Part shown: in pieces, positions 1 to 7,906 of the stretch
How positions within the stretch are numbered: the stretch's first letter is position 1
How the letters are laid out: each line of letters opens with the position of its first letter
Origin: Chelativorans sp. ZYF759
Lineage (GTDB): Bacteria; Pseudomonadota; Alphaproteobacteria; Rhizobiales; Rhizobiaceae
Direction of reading: 5' to 3'
Assembly: GCF_012911015.1 (NCBI RefSeq)
Contig: NZ_WVVV01000003.1
Location: 285,751-349,750, forward strand
DNA length: 64,000 bases
Program-made: the position numbers and the translations under genes
The notes under the pieces: generated by a model
The model's database searches: none
What the model was told of the DNA's origin: nothing
The model's input: the letters and a program-made list of their open reading frames with translations, nothing else

Positions 1-414
1 TGAACTCGCCCACCCGGAATGGCCTCAACACCAGGATCATGATGCCGGCGGCGATATTCTGCAGCGTGCCCTGGAGAGCGAGGCCGATCGCCAGGCCTGC
101 CGCACCCAGCGCGGCGATGATGCTCGCCGTCTGCACTCCGAACTGCGCGAGGACCGTGACCCCAACGAAGACGAGCACGGCATAGCGGACGGCCTTGGAA
201 AAGAAGCGCTTCAGCGTTTCGTCGAAACCGCTGATCCGGCCCATCGCCGCATAGGCCGACCGCTCGGCCACGCCGGCGACCAGATAGCCCGCCACCAAGA
301 GCACAATGGCACCGAGCACGGAGAACGAATAGGCGACTGCCAGCTGTGCCAGCTGGATGAGCGCCATTTCGACAGCGCCCCAAAGGGTGGTCGTGCGTGC
401 GGTGATATTCTCCA
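1..414 (-). CDS. Small-conductance mechanosensitive channel (MscS family), 3' end cut by window edge
   Basis: The 138 residues visible are the N-terminal part of an MscS-type channel, which opens under membrane tension to release solutes during osmotic downshock. Residues about 25-50 and 75-95 are hydrophobic membrane segments. They lead into a Gly/Ala-rich pore helix (LGAAGLAIGLALQGTLQN) and the start of the beta domain (RPFRVGEF), the most conserved stretch of the family. The ATG at 414 gives a normal N-terminus. The cytoplasmic domain lies beyond position 1. It is divergent from the GNAT gene. Family assignment is firm; which MscS paralogue it is cannot be told. Confidence 0.93.
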
Positions 415-465
415 TTCCGCCTGCATATCTGATTCGCCGGGACAGTTCGAAACACGCCGCAATTC

Positions 466-481
466 CGCCTCAATGGAGGCG
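466..481. promoter_or_regulatory. Short perfect dyad between divergent mscS-type and GNAT genes
   Basis: CGCCTC-AATG-GAGGCG is a perfect 6-bp inverted repeat in the divergent spacer. It could be an operator or a leader hairpin for the GNAT/ATP-grasp operon. No binding protein can be named from the sequence. Confidence 0.25.
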
Positions 482-574
482 CCTTGGCAAAATCAGGCTT
501 GCGCGGAAGAAGGCCACCCGCAGGCTCCTCTGAGGATGGAGTTTGGCGCGCCTTCGCACAGCTTTGCATCCCCC

Positions 575-1036
575 ATGGCGATTTCCGTGCGTCCGGCGCT
601 TGAAGCTGATATCGACCGGCTGGTTGATATCGAGAACGCGGTCTTTGCCGGTGATCGCCTCTCGCGGCGGTCGCTCAGGCGGCTGGTCGCCTCACCGAGC
701 GCGGTGATCATTCTGGCCGAAATCGACGGCAATACGATCGGCTACGCGGTTGTCCTGTTGCGGCGCGGAACATTGGCCGCTCGGCTGTATTCGATCGCCG
801 TGGCCCCCGAACTCGCGGGCAGGCGGGTCGGTGCCGGGCTGCTGGAGGCGGCCGAGAATATCGCGCGCTCGCAGGGTCGCGCGCTGATGCGGCTGGAAGT
901 CAGGACCGACAACGGCCCGGCAATCGGCCTCTACCAGGGGGCGGGCTACCGGATCTTCGGGCGCAAGCCCGGCTATTACCAGGATGGGGAGGATGCGCTG
1001 CGAATGGAAAAGATGCTTGCCGAGGCCGTCCGATGA
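575..1036 (+). CDS. GNAT family N-acetyltransferase, partner of ATP-grasp gene
   Basis: This is a 153-residue Gcn5-related acetyltransferase that should use acetyl-CoA to acetylate an amine. The acetyl-CoA loop is seen as RRVGAG (R-x-x-G-x-G/A) near residue 90, followed by the LEVRTDNGPAIGLYQGAGY segment typical of RimI-like proteins. The frame is open back to 473, but the family alignment begins at MAISVRPA, so I place the start at 575. Its stop overlaps the start of the ATP-grasp gene by 4 bp (ATGA), so the two are co-translated. GNAT proteins paired with RimK-type ligases are a known arrangement. The substrate is unknown. Confidence 0.85.
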   Translation: MAISVRPALEADIDRLVDIENAVFAGDRLSRRSLRRLVASPSAVIILAEIDGNTIGYAVVLLRRGTLAARLYSIAVAPELAGRRVGAGLLEAAENIARSQGRALMRLEVRTDNGPAIGLYQGAGYRIFGRKPGYYQDGEDALRMEKMLAEAVR

Positions 1037-2487
1037 GCTGGGTGATCCTGACCGGCCGCAAGAGCGACCTCGACGAATTCGCCACACCGCACAAGATCAT
1101 CTCCAGCCGGGATTATCTGTCGCATCCGGCGCTCTTTTCCGGCCAGCGCCCCAAGATCATCAACCTGTCAAACAGCTTCGCCTATCAAAGCCGCGGCTAC
1201 TACGCATCGCTTCTGGCAGGCTCGCGCGGTCACCGCGTCATCCCGTCGGTCGAGACCATGATCGATCTGACCGAGAAGAAGCTCTACGAGAACGCATTGC
1301 CGGAACTCGAGCAGGAGCTGAACAAGGCCCGTGCCCGGCTGGGCGGCACATTTCCAGCCCGCGTGGCGATCTTCTTCGGGGCCGGCCCCGAGGCCGCCTG
1401 GGACCGCTTTTCCCGGCTTCTGTTCGACTGGTTCCGTGCGCCTGCCCTGGAGGTCACGATCAAGGACAATGGCCAGTGGGCCGCGATTGCCCGGATCGGC
1501 TTTCTGCCGCTTACCCGGCTCAAGGCGGACGACAAGCAGCGCTTCGTGGCGAGCCTTGCGGCCTATACCGGCCGCGAATGGCGCGACACCAAGCTGCGCA
1601 CGCCGGCACGGTGGTCCTTCGCCACGCTGGTGGATGCCGGCGAGGAACTGGCGCCGTCGAGCATCGCCTCACTGAGGCACTGGTCTCGCGTGGCGGCGCG
1701 CATGGGTGTGGAGGTGGAGCCCATCGGCAAGCGCGACCTTGCCAGGCTTGCAAACTACGATGCGCTCTTCATCCGCCAGACGACATCGATCTCCAACCAC
1801 ACCTATCGTTTCGCGCGCCGTGCCGAACAGGAGGGAATGCCGGTCATTGACGATCCCATGTCGATGATCCGTTGCACCAACAAGGTCTATCTCAACGAGC
1901 TGATGATCAAGAACAAGGTGCCCGTGCCCCGCAGCGTCATGATCGCGGGCCCTGGCGACCTTCAGCGTGCCGCCGAGACGCTCGGCTTTCCGCTGGTGCT
2001 CAAGATCCCCGACAGTTCCTTCTCCCGGGGCGTCAGGCGGGCGAAGGATTTCGAGGAGCTGAAGAAGCTCGCCAGCGAGTGGCTGGAGGAGTCCGACCTG
2101 CTCATCGCCCAGGAATATCTGCCGACCGATTTCGACTGGCGTATCGGCGTGCTCGGCGGCGAGCCGCTCTTCGCCGTGCAGTATCTGATGGTCAAGAAGC
2201 ACTGGCAGATCGTCCAGCACGACCGGCGTGGCGGGCCGGTTCAGGGCGGCTTCCGCTCCTTCCGGCTTGCCGACACGTCGGCGGAGGTCGTTGCCACCGC
2301 GGTCAGGGCCGCAAGCTGTATCGGCCAGGGGCTCTACGGCGTCGATCTCAAGGAGACGCCCAACGGCGTGGCCGTCATCGAGATCAACGACAACCCCAAT
2401 CTCGATCATGGCTGCGAGGATGCCGGTGAGGGCGAAGCCGTCTGGAAACGGCTCACCCAGTGGTTCCTGGACCGGCTGGAGAGGTAG
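1033..2487 (+). CDS. RimK-like ATP-grasp ligase with N-terminal RLAN-type domain
   Basis: This 484-residue protein has an N-terminal region (about 1-200) resembling the domain found ahead of RimK-type ATP-grasp enzymes, and a C-terminal ATP-grasp fold (about 270-480). Visible ATP-grasp features are the CTNKVYLNELM segment opening the domain, the nucleotide-binding VLKIPDSSFSRGV strand, and the metal-binding EINDNPNLDHG near the C-terminus. Family knowledge predicts ATP-dependent amide bond formation between a carboxylate and an amino acid or peptide. Coupling to the upstream GNAT suggests a small modified-peptide or metabolite pathway. The substrate cannot be inferred. It ends 16 bp from the convergent HD gene. 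Confidence 0.85.
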   Translation: MSWVILTGRKSDLDEFATPHKIISSRDYLSHPALFSGQRPKIINLSNSFAYQSRGYYASLLAGSRGHRVIPSVETMIDLTEKKLYENALPELEQELNKARARLGGTFPARVAIFFGAGPEAAWDRFSRLLFDWFRAPALEVTIKDNGQWAAIARIGFLPLTRLKADDKQRFVASLAAYTGREWRDTKLRTPARWSFATLVDAGEELAPSSIASLRHWSRVAARMGVEVEPIGKRDLARLANYDALFIRQTTSISNHTYRFARRAEQEGMPVIDDPMSMIRCTNKVYLNELMIKNKVPVPRSVMIAGPGDLQRAAETLGFPLVLKIPDSSFSRGVRRAKDFEELKKLASEWLEESDLLIAQEYLPTDFDWRIGVLGGEPLFAVQYLMVKKHWQIVQHDRRGGPVQGGFRSFRLADTSAEVVATAVRAASCIGQGLYGVDLKETPNGVAVIEINDNPNLDHGCEDAGEGEAVWKRLTQWFLDRLER

Positions 2488-2503
2488 AAAACGCCACCGC
2501 CAG

Positions 2504-3112
2504 CTAGCGCCGCAATTCGTCGATTTGCCCGAACCGCTCCAGGAAAGCCTTCTGCACGGCGATCGCAGGCATCGGCTCCAGCGGGAAAGCGTCGCCGCTG
2601 ATCCCTCGCGGGCGGCCGAAGAAGCGGGCGGCCTCCGCATCGGCAAATCCCGCCAGCCGCGTGGCCTCCCAGAAGGCTGCAATAGCGTCGGCGCGCTTGA
2701 TGAAGGCGGTGAGGGCCTTGGGCCGCTCTACGGGCAGCGAGAAGCGCAGATGGATCGCGCCCTGCAGACGCGCTTCCACGCTCTTGTAGCCACCGCCGAC
2801 CACCGCCTTGAAGGGCGAGATCATGTCGCCGATCACGTATTCGGGGGCATCGTGCAGCAGCCCCGCCAGACGCCAATCAGGGCTGAGGGCCGGCTGCAGC
2901 CGCGTCATGATCTCCTCCACCAGCAGGGAATGCTGGGCAACGGAAAAGGCGTGATCACCCCGTGTCTGGCCGTTCCAGCGGGCCACGCGCGCAAGTCCGT
3001 GCGCGATATCTGCGATCTCGATGTCGAGCGGGGAGGGGTCGAGCAGATCGAGCCTTCGCCCGGACAGCATCCGTTGCCATGCGCGGGCCGGCTCGCTCGC
3101 CCGGCGGCTCAT
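2504..3112 (-). CDS. HD-domain hydrolase, YfbR-like
   Basis: This 202-residue HD-superfamily phosphohydrolase resembles 5'-deoxynucleotidase YfbR. The metal ligands are visible as H in HAFSVAQHS and as HD in LLHDAPEYVIGD, followed by the SPFK segment common to this subfamily. Such enzymes remove phosphate from deoxynucleoside monophosphates in the cytosol. It is translationally coupled to the upstream ygfZ-like gene through an ATGA overlap. The exact substrate is an inference from family membership. Confidence 0.82.
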   Translation of the reverse strand: MSRRASEPARAWQRMLSGRRLDLLDPSPLDIEIADIAHGLARVARWNGQTRGDHAFSVAQHSLLVEEIMTRLQPALSPDWRLAGLLHDAPEYVIGDMISPFKAVVGGGYKSVEARLQGAIHLRFSLPVERPKALTAFIKRADAIAAFWEATRLAGFADAEAARFFGRPRGISGDAFPLEPMPAIAVQKAFLERFGQIDELRR

Positions 3113-3975
3113 TCGTCAGCGCCGCCCTGCGGCCCGCCGTCGGGGAAGGCAAAGCCTGCCCAGGCCGGGATGGACAGGGCCAGTGCCACGCCCTCCGCCT
3201 CGATCGGCGTTCCGGCATCCATCGCAGCCTTGACCCGGTCTATGCGCGCGATGGCGAGCCCTTCGCGGCCGATCACCGTCCCCAACGTGCCGATGCCGCG
3301 GCCGCCCGCCTTGATCTCCGTCCCGTAGGCAGGAAGATCCGCGGCCGCCGAAACGATGAGGACGCGGCGCCGCGCGGTACCACGATGCTGCATGCGCGAG
3401 ACGACCTCCTGGCCGACATAGCACCCCTTGCGCATGCCCACCCCGCCATTCTGGTCGAGCAGGACGTCATGGGGAAAGGCGTCCCCGAGCACATAGTCGG
3501 ACCCGCTCTCGGCAACGCCGTGCCGGACGCGCAGAACGTCCCAGGCTTCCCGTTCCGCCGTCGCCGGTGGGGTCACGCCGGCTCCGCGCATGACTGTCAA
3601 TTCGGCAAAACGCATGTCGCGCCGGCCTGTTGAATCTGTTTGGGAGCCGTCGGAATCACCTTCCCAGGCGATCGCTACAGAAGCTTGTTCTTCCACGGAA
3701 ATTTCGACCTTGGCACGAAGCTTGTAAAGCATCAGCCGTCTTTGGAGATCGCTCGCGATATCGGCCCGGCAATCGATCAGGAACACGTCCGGCGCGTCGT
3801 GCGCGACCAGAAAATCGAACATGATCTTGCCCTGCGGCGTGAGCAGCGCGCCAGGCTTCCATATATCCGACGCCATGCCGGCCAGGTCGGTCGTCACGAG
3901 GTTCTGCAGGAAATGTTCTGCCTCGGACCCCGCGACCCTGATCATGGCGCGGTCGGCGAGATGAATGACGGGCAT
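3109..3975 (-). CDS. ygfZ: YgfZ/GcvT-domain folate-binding protein
   Basis: YgfZ-type proteins bind tetrahydrofolate and support repair or assembly of certain iron-sulfur enzymes. The diagnostic motif KGCYVGQEV, with its conserved cysteine, is present in the last third, and the N-terminus (HLADRAMIRVAGSEAEHFLQNLVTTD) matches the GcvT-like fold. I start at the ATG at 3975 (MPVIHLADRA). The frame stays open to 4005 but those residues do not fit the family. Length is 288 residues, normal for alphaproteobacterial members. Its stop overlaps the HD gene start (ATGA). Confidence 0.92.
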   Translation of the reverse strand: MPVIHLADRAMIRVAGSEAEHFLQNLVTTDLAGMASDIWKPGALLTPQGKIMFDFLVAHDAPDVFLIDCRADIASDLQRRLMLYKLRAKVEISVEEQASVAIAWEGDSDGSQTDSTGRRDMRFAELTVMRGAGVTPPATAEREAWDVLRVRHGVAESGSDYVLGDAFPHDVLLDQNGGVGMRKGCYVGQEVVSRMQHRGTARRRVLIVSAAADLPAYGTEIKAGGRGIGTLGTVIGREGLAIARIDRVKAAMDAGTPIEAEGVALALSIPAWAGFAFPDGGPQGGADE

Positions 3976-4049
3976 GGACTTTGACCCCTTTTCGACCGCC
4001 CGCATCTAGGCCGACCGGACGGTCCAGGCAATAGGCCATCGCCGGTTGA

Positions 4050-4805
4050 TCAATGGCCGGCGATGAAGAACGTCCAGTGACCATCGGCCGTTATCCCCGC
4101 CCGATAGAACAGGTAGCCGCCATAGGCGCGCATGTCTTCATAGTCGCCCGCCGTCACCAGCTTGAAGAGCTCGACGCGTTGGCGTGCATCGAGTTCCTCG
4201 AGCGGCATGACGTAGAAATAGGGCCAGACATAGATGTCCTCTTCGTCGCCGTTCTGGAGGCGCACGAAGCCGGCGGCGAGGACCTCGTAGAGGATGGCGA
4301 GTATCTCGTGCCCTTCCGGATCGCCGGAGATCGAGCGCAGATAGGCCACAGGGTCTTCCGCGGCCGGTCCAAGCGAAAGCTGGGTGGCATCGCTGCCCTC
4401 GGCGATCAAAGGGCGAAGGCCTTCTATCTCGCCTGCCCGCGCAACCTCCATCAGCGCATCGCGCATGGCGCGCACCGGCTCGGGCAGGAGGGCCGGATCG
4501 TAGAAGACTTCCGGCAAGGGCAGGTCTTTGATTTCGGGTTCGCCGAAGCGGGTGTCCTCGACATCGAAGAGCGGCCTGATGGGGTCGGGAAGCGGGACGG
4601 TGAAATCGGGCGGCGGCGGCAGGGGTGCGCGTTCGATCACCTCTTCGGTGTCCGGCGCAGGCTCGAGCGGTTCATGCGTGAATTCGGAGAGCGCCTCTGC
4701 CGGTCCGACAAGCCAGAGTCCGACAAGGAGACCGCCAAGCCATGCGCGAGGGAGGCGAAGGTGCCTGTCCGATTCGACTGTTCTTGCAGCGTCCCGGCCG
4801 GCCAT
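4050..4805 (-). CDS. Secreted conserved hypothetical protein
   Basis: This is a 251-residue protein with an N-terminal signal: a basic start, a hydrophobic stretch at about 22-34 (WLGGLLVGLWLVG) and a probable cleavage after AEA. A Pro/Glu-rich linker (about 45-90) follows, then a compact domain ending WTFFIAGH. I do not recognise an enzymatic motif. The domain looks like a conserved periplasmic protein of rhizobia. A good ribosome site (TGGAG, 7 nt before ATG) supports the start. It lies 20 bp after the 85-residue gene and probably shares its transcript, which has a CtrA box upstream. Confidence 0.8.
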   Translation of the reverse strand: MAGRDAARTVESDRHLRLPRAWLGGLLVGLWLVGPAEALSEFTHEPLEPAPDTEEVIERAPLPPPPDFTVPLPDPIRPLFDVEDTRFGEPEIKDLPLPEVFYDPALLPEPVRAMRDALMEVARAGEIEGLRPLIAEGSDATQLSLGPAAEDPVAYLRSISGDPEGHEILAILYEVLAAGFVRLQNGDEEDIYVWPYFYVMPLEELDARQRVELFKLVTAGDYEDMRAYGGYLFYRAGITADGHWTFFIAGH

Positions 4806-4825
4806 TGCCGCGCTCCAGCGTGCCC

Positions 4826-5083
4826 TCAGTGGTCGCGACGTTCAGGGTGGAATTCACCGGCGAGCGTCTGGTCGCGGATGCGCTCCAGAAGCGCGACCGC
4901 GCTGTCTTCCCCGGAGGTCTTGACGAGTTCGGCCACGGCTGTCGCCAGGGCGGCTTCGGCGATGATCTCCGGCTCGATGCCTGCCAGGATGGCGTCGGCC
5001 CAGGCTTCGCCATGATTCTCGGCAGCCTCGAGCCGCTTCTCCTCGCGGATCATCGCGTCGATGTCGACCATGCCATGTTCCAT
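4826..5083 (-). CDS. Small hypothetical protein, predicted helical
   Basis: This 85-residue, Ala/Glu-rich, mostly helical and probably cytosolic protein (MEHGMVDIDAMIREEKRLEA...) has no recognisable motif. A second in-frame ATG lies four codons in. It is the first gene of a likely two-gene unit with the secreted protein at 4050-4805. A perfect CtrA-type box sits 48-63 bp upstream of its start, which suggests cell-cycle control. Its function is unknown. Confidence 0.65.
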   Translation of the reverse strand: MEHGMVDIDAMIREEKRLEAAENHGEAWADAILAGIEPEIIAEAALATAVAELVKTSGEDSAVALLERIRDQTLAGEFHPERRDH

Positions 5084-5130
5084 TGATCTACCCGTCTCCC
5101 GCCGCGATACCGACAGCTTTAGTCAAAATA

Positions 5131-5146
5131 TTAAGGTCCCTTTAAC
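5131..5146. promoter_or_regulatory. CtrA-type box (TTAA-N7-TTAAC)
   Basis: TTAAGGTCCCTTTAAC matches the CtrA full-site consensus TTAA-N7-TTAAC exactly. It lies 48 bp upstream of the ATG at 5083 (minus strand), a position suited to a promoter. The consensus is established for Caulobacter and rhizobia; binding here is inferred. Confidence 0.6.
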
Positions 5147-5206
5147 GCCTTTTAGCACAGTGGCGGGAAGATGCACGCCGCCTTGGCCGCAAAAGTAAAT
5201 GCTTCG

Positions 5207-5584
5207 TTAATTGCCGAAGCGCCCTACCACGTCCCGCGTCAGCGTCTCGCCCTCGCTCATGTACCGTCTGATGGCCTCGATCGCGGCCTCGGTGCAGACC
5301 GTGTAGTTCTGCTCGAACGCAGCATACCCGTGGTTGAAGCGTCCCACCATACGGGCCCGTCGCGCTTGTTCCGGATTTTCCGATTGCAGCAGCGCGTCCA
5401 TCTGGCGCCGCCAGCCATCATCCGTCTCGCCGCAGAGATTGCGCAGGAAGTGAAGCGACCCCAGGATCTCGGCCAGACGCAGGAGTTGAGGCTCGTAGGG
5501 GGCCTCCGCCGCCCGTGACGGAACCGGCGAAACGATCAGCGAACAGCCGATCGACAGTGCCGCCAGGGTGGATGACGTTCTCAT
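5207..5584 (-). CDS. TIGR02301 family secreted protein
   Basis: This 125-residue protein begins with a clear signal peptide (MRTSSTLAALSIGCSLIVSP, cleavage near SRA-AE). The mature part, with LRLAEILGSLHFLRNLCGE and NHGYAAFEQNYTVCTEAA, fits TIGR02301, an uncharacterised family largely confined to alphaproteobacteria. Two conserved cysteines could form a disulfide in the periplasm. The ATG at 5584 is chosen because the signal peptide starts there. The upstream Nudix gene ends 43 bp away on the same strand, so the two may be co-transcribed. Confidence 0.85.
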   Translation of the reverse strand: MRTSSTLAALSIGCSLIVSPVPSRAAEAPYEPQLLRLAEILGSLHFLRNLCGETDDGWRRQMDALLQSENPEQARRARMVGRFNHGYAAFEQNYTVCTEAAIEAIRRYMSEGETLTRDVVGRFGN

Positions 5585-5627
5585 TTCGTCTGGTTTAGCG
5601 ACAATTCGGGCACAAGCAAGACCGCTG

Positions 5628-6038
5628 TCATCGCGATCTGCCGCCGGGTTCGGCGACCTGCCGGGCGATGTCCAGTGTCGATTCGGTAATCGGCAGGGCT
5701 TCCATTTCGGCCAGCTCATACCACGCGGCCTCAGCCGCATCGTCACCGGCCCGCAGCATGCCGCTGGCCGCGCGCGACAGGAAGACCGACAGCTCGAACG
5801 TGGCTTCGGGGCCGGCAAGCAGGATGTCGCTGAAGAGGACGGGATCTTCGACGAGAAGTCCGGTTTCCTCGAAGACTTCCCGAATGGCGGCCTCGACTGC
5901 GGTCTCTCCAATCTCCACGCGTCCGCCCGGGAAGGCGTAGAGGCCCTGTGCCGGCGGCCGCGCCCGGCGCACAAGCAGGAAGCGACCTTCCTGCCATACC
6001 GCCACCGAAACGGCCCGTATGGGCGATGGAACTGTCAC
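5628..6038 (-). CDS. Nudix hydrolase
   Basis: This 136-residue Nudix protein would hydrolyse a nucleoside diphosphate linked to another moiety. The full Nudix box (G-x5-E-x7-REVFEETGL) is present at residues 39-61, with all metal-binding glutamates. The reading frame extends further upstream but without family similarity. The GTG at 6038 begins the first beta strand (VTVPSPIRAVSVAVW) and is the best start. The substrate (oxidised nucleotide, NADH or other) cannot be told. Confidence 0.88.
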   Translation of the reverse strand: MTVPSPIRAVSVAVWQEGRFLLVRRARPPAQGLYAFPGGRVEIGETAVEAAIREVFEETGLLVEDPVLFSDILLAGPEATFELSVFLSRAASGMLRAGDDAAEAAWYELAEMEALPITESTLDIARQVAEPGGRSR

Positions 6039-6158
6039 GGCGTCTCCGCGTGTAGCCTTTCGGGAAACCCGATTGACGTTGGGGTAGATTTGGTTGCATG
6101 AGCTCCGATAGTCTGCAACTGTTGTTGCTTCACTTCTACTACATTCTCGGGGGCGGGT

Positions 6159-6734
6159 ATGGATGGACTTGTGCGTTTCGGACTGCGGGCAGGTGTGCTC
6201 GCCGCCGGTTTGTTGGCGCTGAATGCGTGCGCGACCTTGAACGAGGATCAGTGTCGCGAGGTCAGCTGGCAGCAACTGGGTTATGACGACGGCCAGGCCG
6301 GGCGCCATTCTTCCCATGTCGATCTGCACCGCCAGGCCTGCCAGCGCTACAACATCACGGTCGACGCGACGCAATGGCGCGACGGCTGGGAGAGCGGCAT
6401 CCGGCGCTACTGCACCCCCCAGAATGGCCTGAACGAGGGGCGTGCCGGCCGGTCATATGCCAATTCCTGCCCCGCCGAAGTGCGCGCCGGCTTCGAGGAT
6501 GCCTACCGGGTCGCCAAGGCGGTGCATGATGCCCGGGCCGCTGTCGAGCGGGAGAACCGCGAGATGGACGACCTCTTGCGCAAGCTGCGGGAAGCAAAGG
6601 ACCGCGACCAGATCAACCGCCTGCAGACGGAGATCTCGGTGAAACGCGATTCCGTGAGGAACGCCGAGTTCCGGCTGCGCGACGCAGAGCGCAACTACGA
6701 TTTCTACGTTTACGAAACGCGCGTGCGCGGCTAA
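6159..6734 (+). CDS. DUF2799 lipoprotein
   Basis: This 191-residue predicted lipoprotein has a signal segment ending in a lipobox, LNAC, with Cys24 as the lipidation site. The next part carries the DUF2799 pattern: Cys-rich repeats of G-x-x-DG-x-x-GR (YDDGQAGR, WRDGWESGIRRYC, LNEGRAGRSYANSC). Residues about 120-185 form a strongly charged coiled coil. It should sit in the outer or inner membrane facing the periplasm. Function is unknown. It is 11 bp upstream of the SRAP gene and probably co-transcribed with it. Confidence 0.85.
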   Translation: MDGLVRFGLRAGVLAAGLLALNACATLNEDQCREVSWQQLGYDDGQAGRHSSHVDLHRQACQRYNITVDATQWRDGWESGIRRYCTPQNGLNEGRAGRSYANSCPAEVRAGFEDAYRVAKAVHDARAAVERENREMDDLLRKLREAKDRDQINRLQTEISVKRDSVRNAEFRLRDAERNYDFYVYETRVRG

Positions 6735-6745
6735 TTCTGGCGGCC

Positions 6746-7507
6746 ATGTGTGGCCGCTTTGTCCTGACGAGTTCGCCCCAGATGGTCGAGGCCCTGTTCG
6801 GCATCGACCATCTGGAACCGCCGCCGCCGCCGCGATACAACATCGCGCCGACGCAGCCGATCCTGATCGTTACGCCCGGACCAACGGCCGCCCCCGGCAG
6901 CAACGCGCCGCCGCGTCGCGCCATGCTGGTACGCTGGGGCTTCCTGCCCGGCTGGGTGAAGGACCCCAAGGACTTTCCCCTGCTCATCAACGCGCGTTCG
7001 GAGACCGCAGCGTCGAAAAATTCCTTTCGGGCGGCCATGCGCCACAGGCGGGTGCTCATCCCGGCCTCGGGATTCTTCGAGTGGCGGCGGTCAGAGGGAC
7101 GGAAGTCGCAGGCATATTTCATTCGCCCGCGTGACGGCGGCATCGTGGCATTCGGCGGCCTGCTGGAAACCTATGCCGATGCCGGCGGTTCGGAAATCGA
7201 CACGGCGGCGATCCTGACCACAGCTGCCAATCGGGCGATCGCCCATATCCATGACCGGATGCCCGTCATCATCCAGCCGGACGACTTTTCGCGCTGGCTG
7301 GATTGCATCTCAAACGAACCGGCGGATGTCGCCGACCTGATGCGGCCGGCGCCCGATGATCTGATGGAGGCGATCCCGATTTCCGACAAGGTCAACAAGG
7401 TCGCCAATGCGGGCCCCGACATTCTTGAACCGGTTGCCGCCGCGCAGGAGCCCTCGTCCGAAGAGCGCCGCGAGGACGGTCGTGGCGAGCAACTGCCGCT
7501 TTTCTGA
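6746..7507 (+). CDS. SRAP domain protein (YedK/HMCES type), abasic-site DNA crosslinker
   Basis: This 253-residue SOS-response-associated peptidase family protein forms a thiazolidine link with abasic sites in single-stranded DNA and so shields them. Catalytic Cys2 is exposed once Met1 is removed (MCGRF). The other active-site residues align with E. coli YedK: Asn82 (NARSE), Glu112 (GFFEW) and His169 (IHDRMP). A charged, poorly conserved tail ends in LPLF, which resembles a clamp-binding peptide (QLPLF), a feature I infer rather than can prove. It is one of several DNA-damage genes in the window. Confidence 0.94.
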   Translation: MCGRFVLTSSPQMVEALFGIDHLEPPPPPRYNIAPTQPILIVTPGPTAAPGSNAPPRRAMLVRWGFLPGWVKDPKDFPLLINARSETAASKNSFRAAMRHRRVLIPASGFFEWRRSEGRKSQAYFIRPRDGGIVAFGGLLETYADAGGSEIDTAAILTTAANRAIAHIHDRMPVIIQPDDFSRWLDCISNEPADVADLMRPAPDDLMEAIPISDKVNKVANAGPDILEPVAAAQEPSSEERREDGRGEQLPLF

Positions 7508-7515
7508 AACCTGAT

Positions 7516-7540
7516 GGAACCACTGTGGCCGCACACCGTT
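7516..7540 (+). promoter_or_regulatory. Sigma-EcfG type promoter (GGAAC-N16-CGTT)
   Basis: GGAAC at 7516-7520 and CGTT at 7537-7540 are separated by exactly 16 bp, the consensus for the alphaproteobacterial general stress sigma factor EcfG. It lies 31 bp upstream of the small membrane-protein gene at 7572, so that gene is a likely general-stress target. Confidence 0.72.
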
Positions 7541-7571
7541 TCCCATGCTGATATTCTGACAGGGGTTTGAC

Positions 7572-7898
7572 ATGAGGCGTTCCACTTCCAGCTACGAAGA
7601 TATGCGCGACGAGCTGCAGTCCCAGATTGCGGATCTCGGCAGCGAATTGCGCGCCTTGCGCAAGTCTGTGGGTGCGCGCTCGGCGGACCGTTACGAGGAG
7701 GTCCGCGATAGCGCCGGTGATCTCTTCGACGATATCTGGACGGGAATCCAGGACTTCATTCCGTCCAAGAAGGAAGTCCGTCGCCACGCGCGCTACGCCA
7801 ACAAGACGATGCACGACCACCCCGGAACCACGGCCGCCACGGCGGTGGTCGGTGTCGCGGTCATCGGTCTGCTGGCGCTGTTGCTGACCCGGCGCTAG
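7572..7898 (+). CDS. Small membrane-anchored protein, DUF883/ElaB-like, likely stress-induced
   Basis: This 108-residue protein has a charged helical N-terminal half (MRDELQSQIADLGSELRALR, heptad-like) and one C-terminal membrane helix (about 86-105, AATAVVGVAVIGLLALLL) ending in RR. That layout matches DUF883/ElaB-like proteins, which are inner-membrane anchored and in E. coli associate with ribosomes in stationary phase. The match is structural rather than by strong motif. The perfect EcfG promoter just upstream supports a role under stress. It ends 8 bp from convergent glpK. Confidence 0.8.
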   Translation: MRRSTSSYEDMRDELQSQIADLGSELRALRKSVGARSADRYEEVRDSAGDLFDDIWTGIQDFIPSKKEVRRHARYANKTMHDHPGTTAATAVVGVAVIGLLALLLTRR

Positions 7899-7906
7899 GC
7901 CGTCCT

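Noticed and set aside
1669..2682. Minus-strand open frame of 337 codons
   Set aside because: Antisense to the ATP-grasp gene and part of the HD gene; a shadow frame without recognisable motifs.
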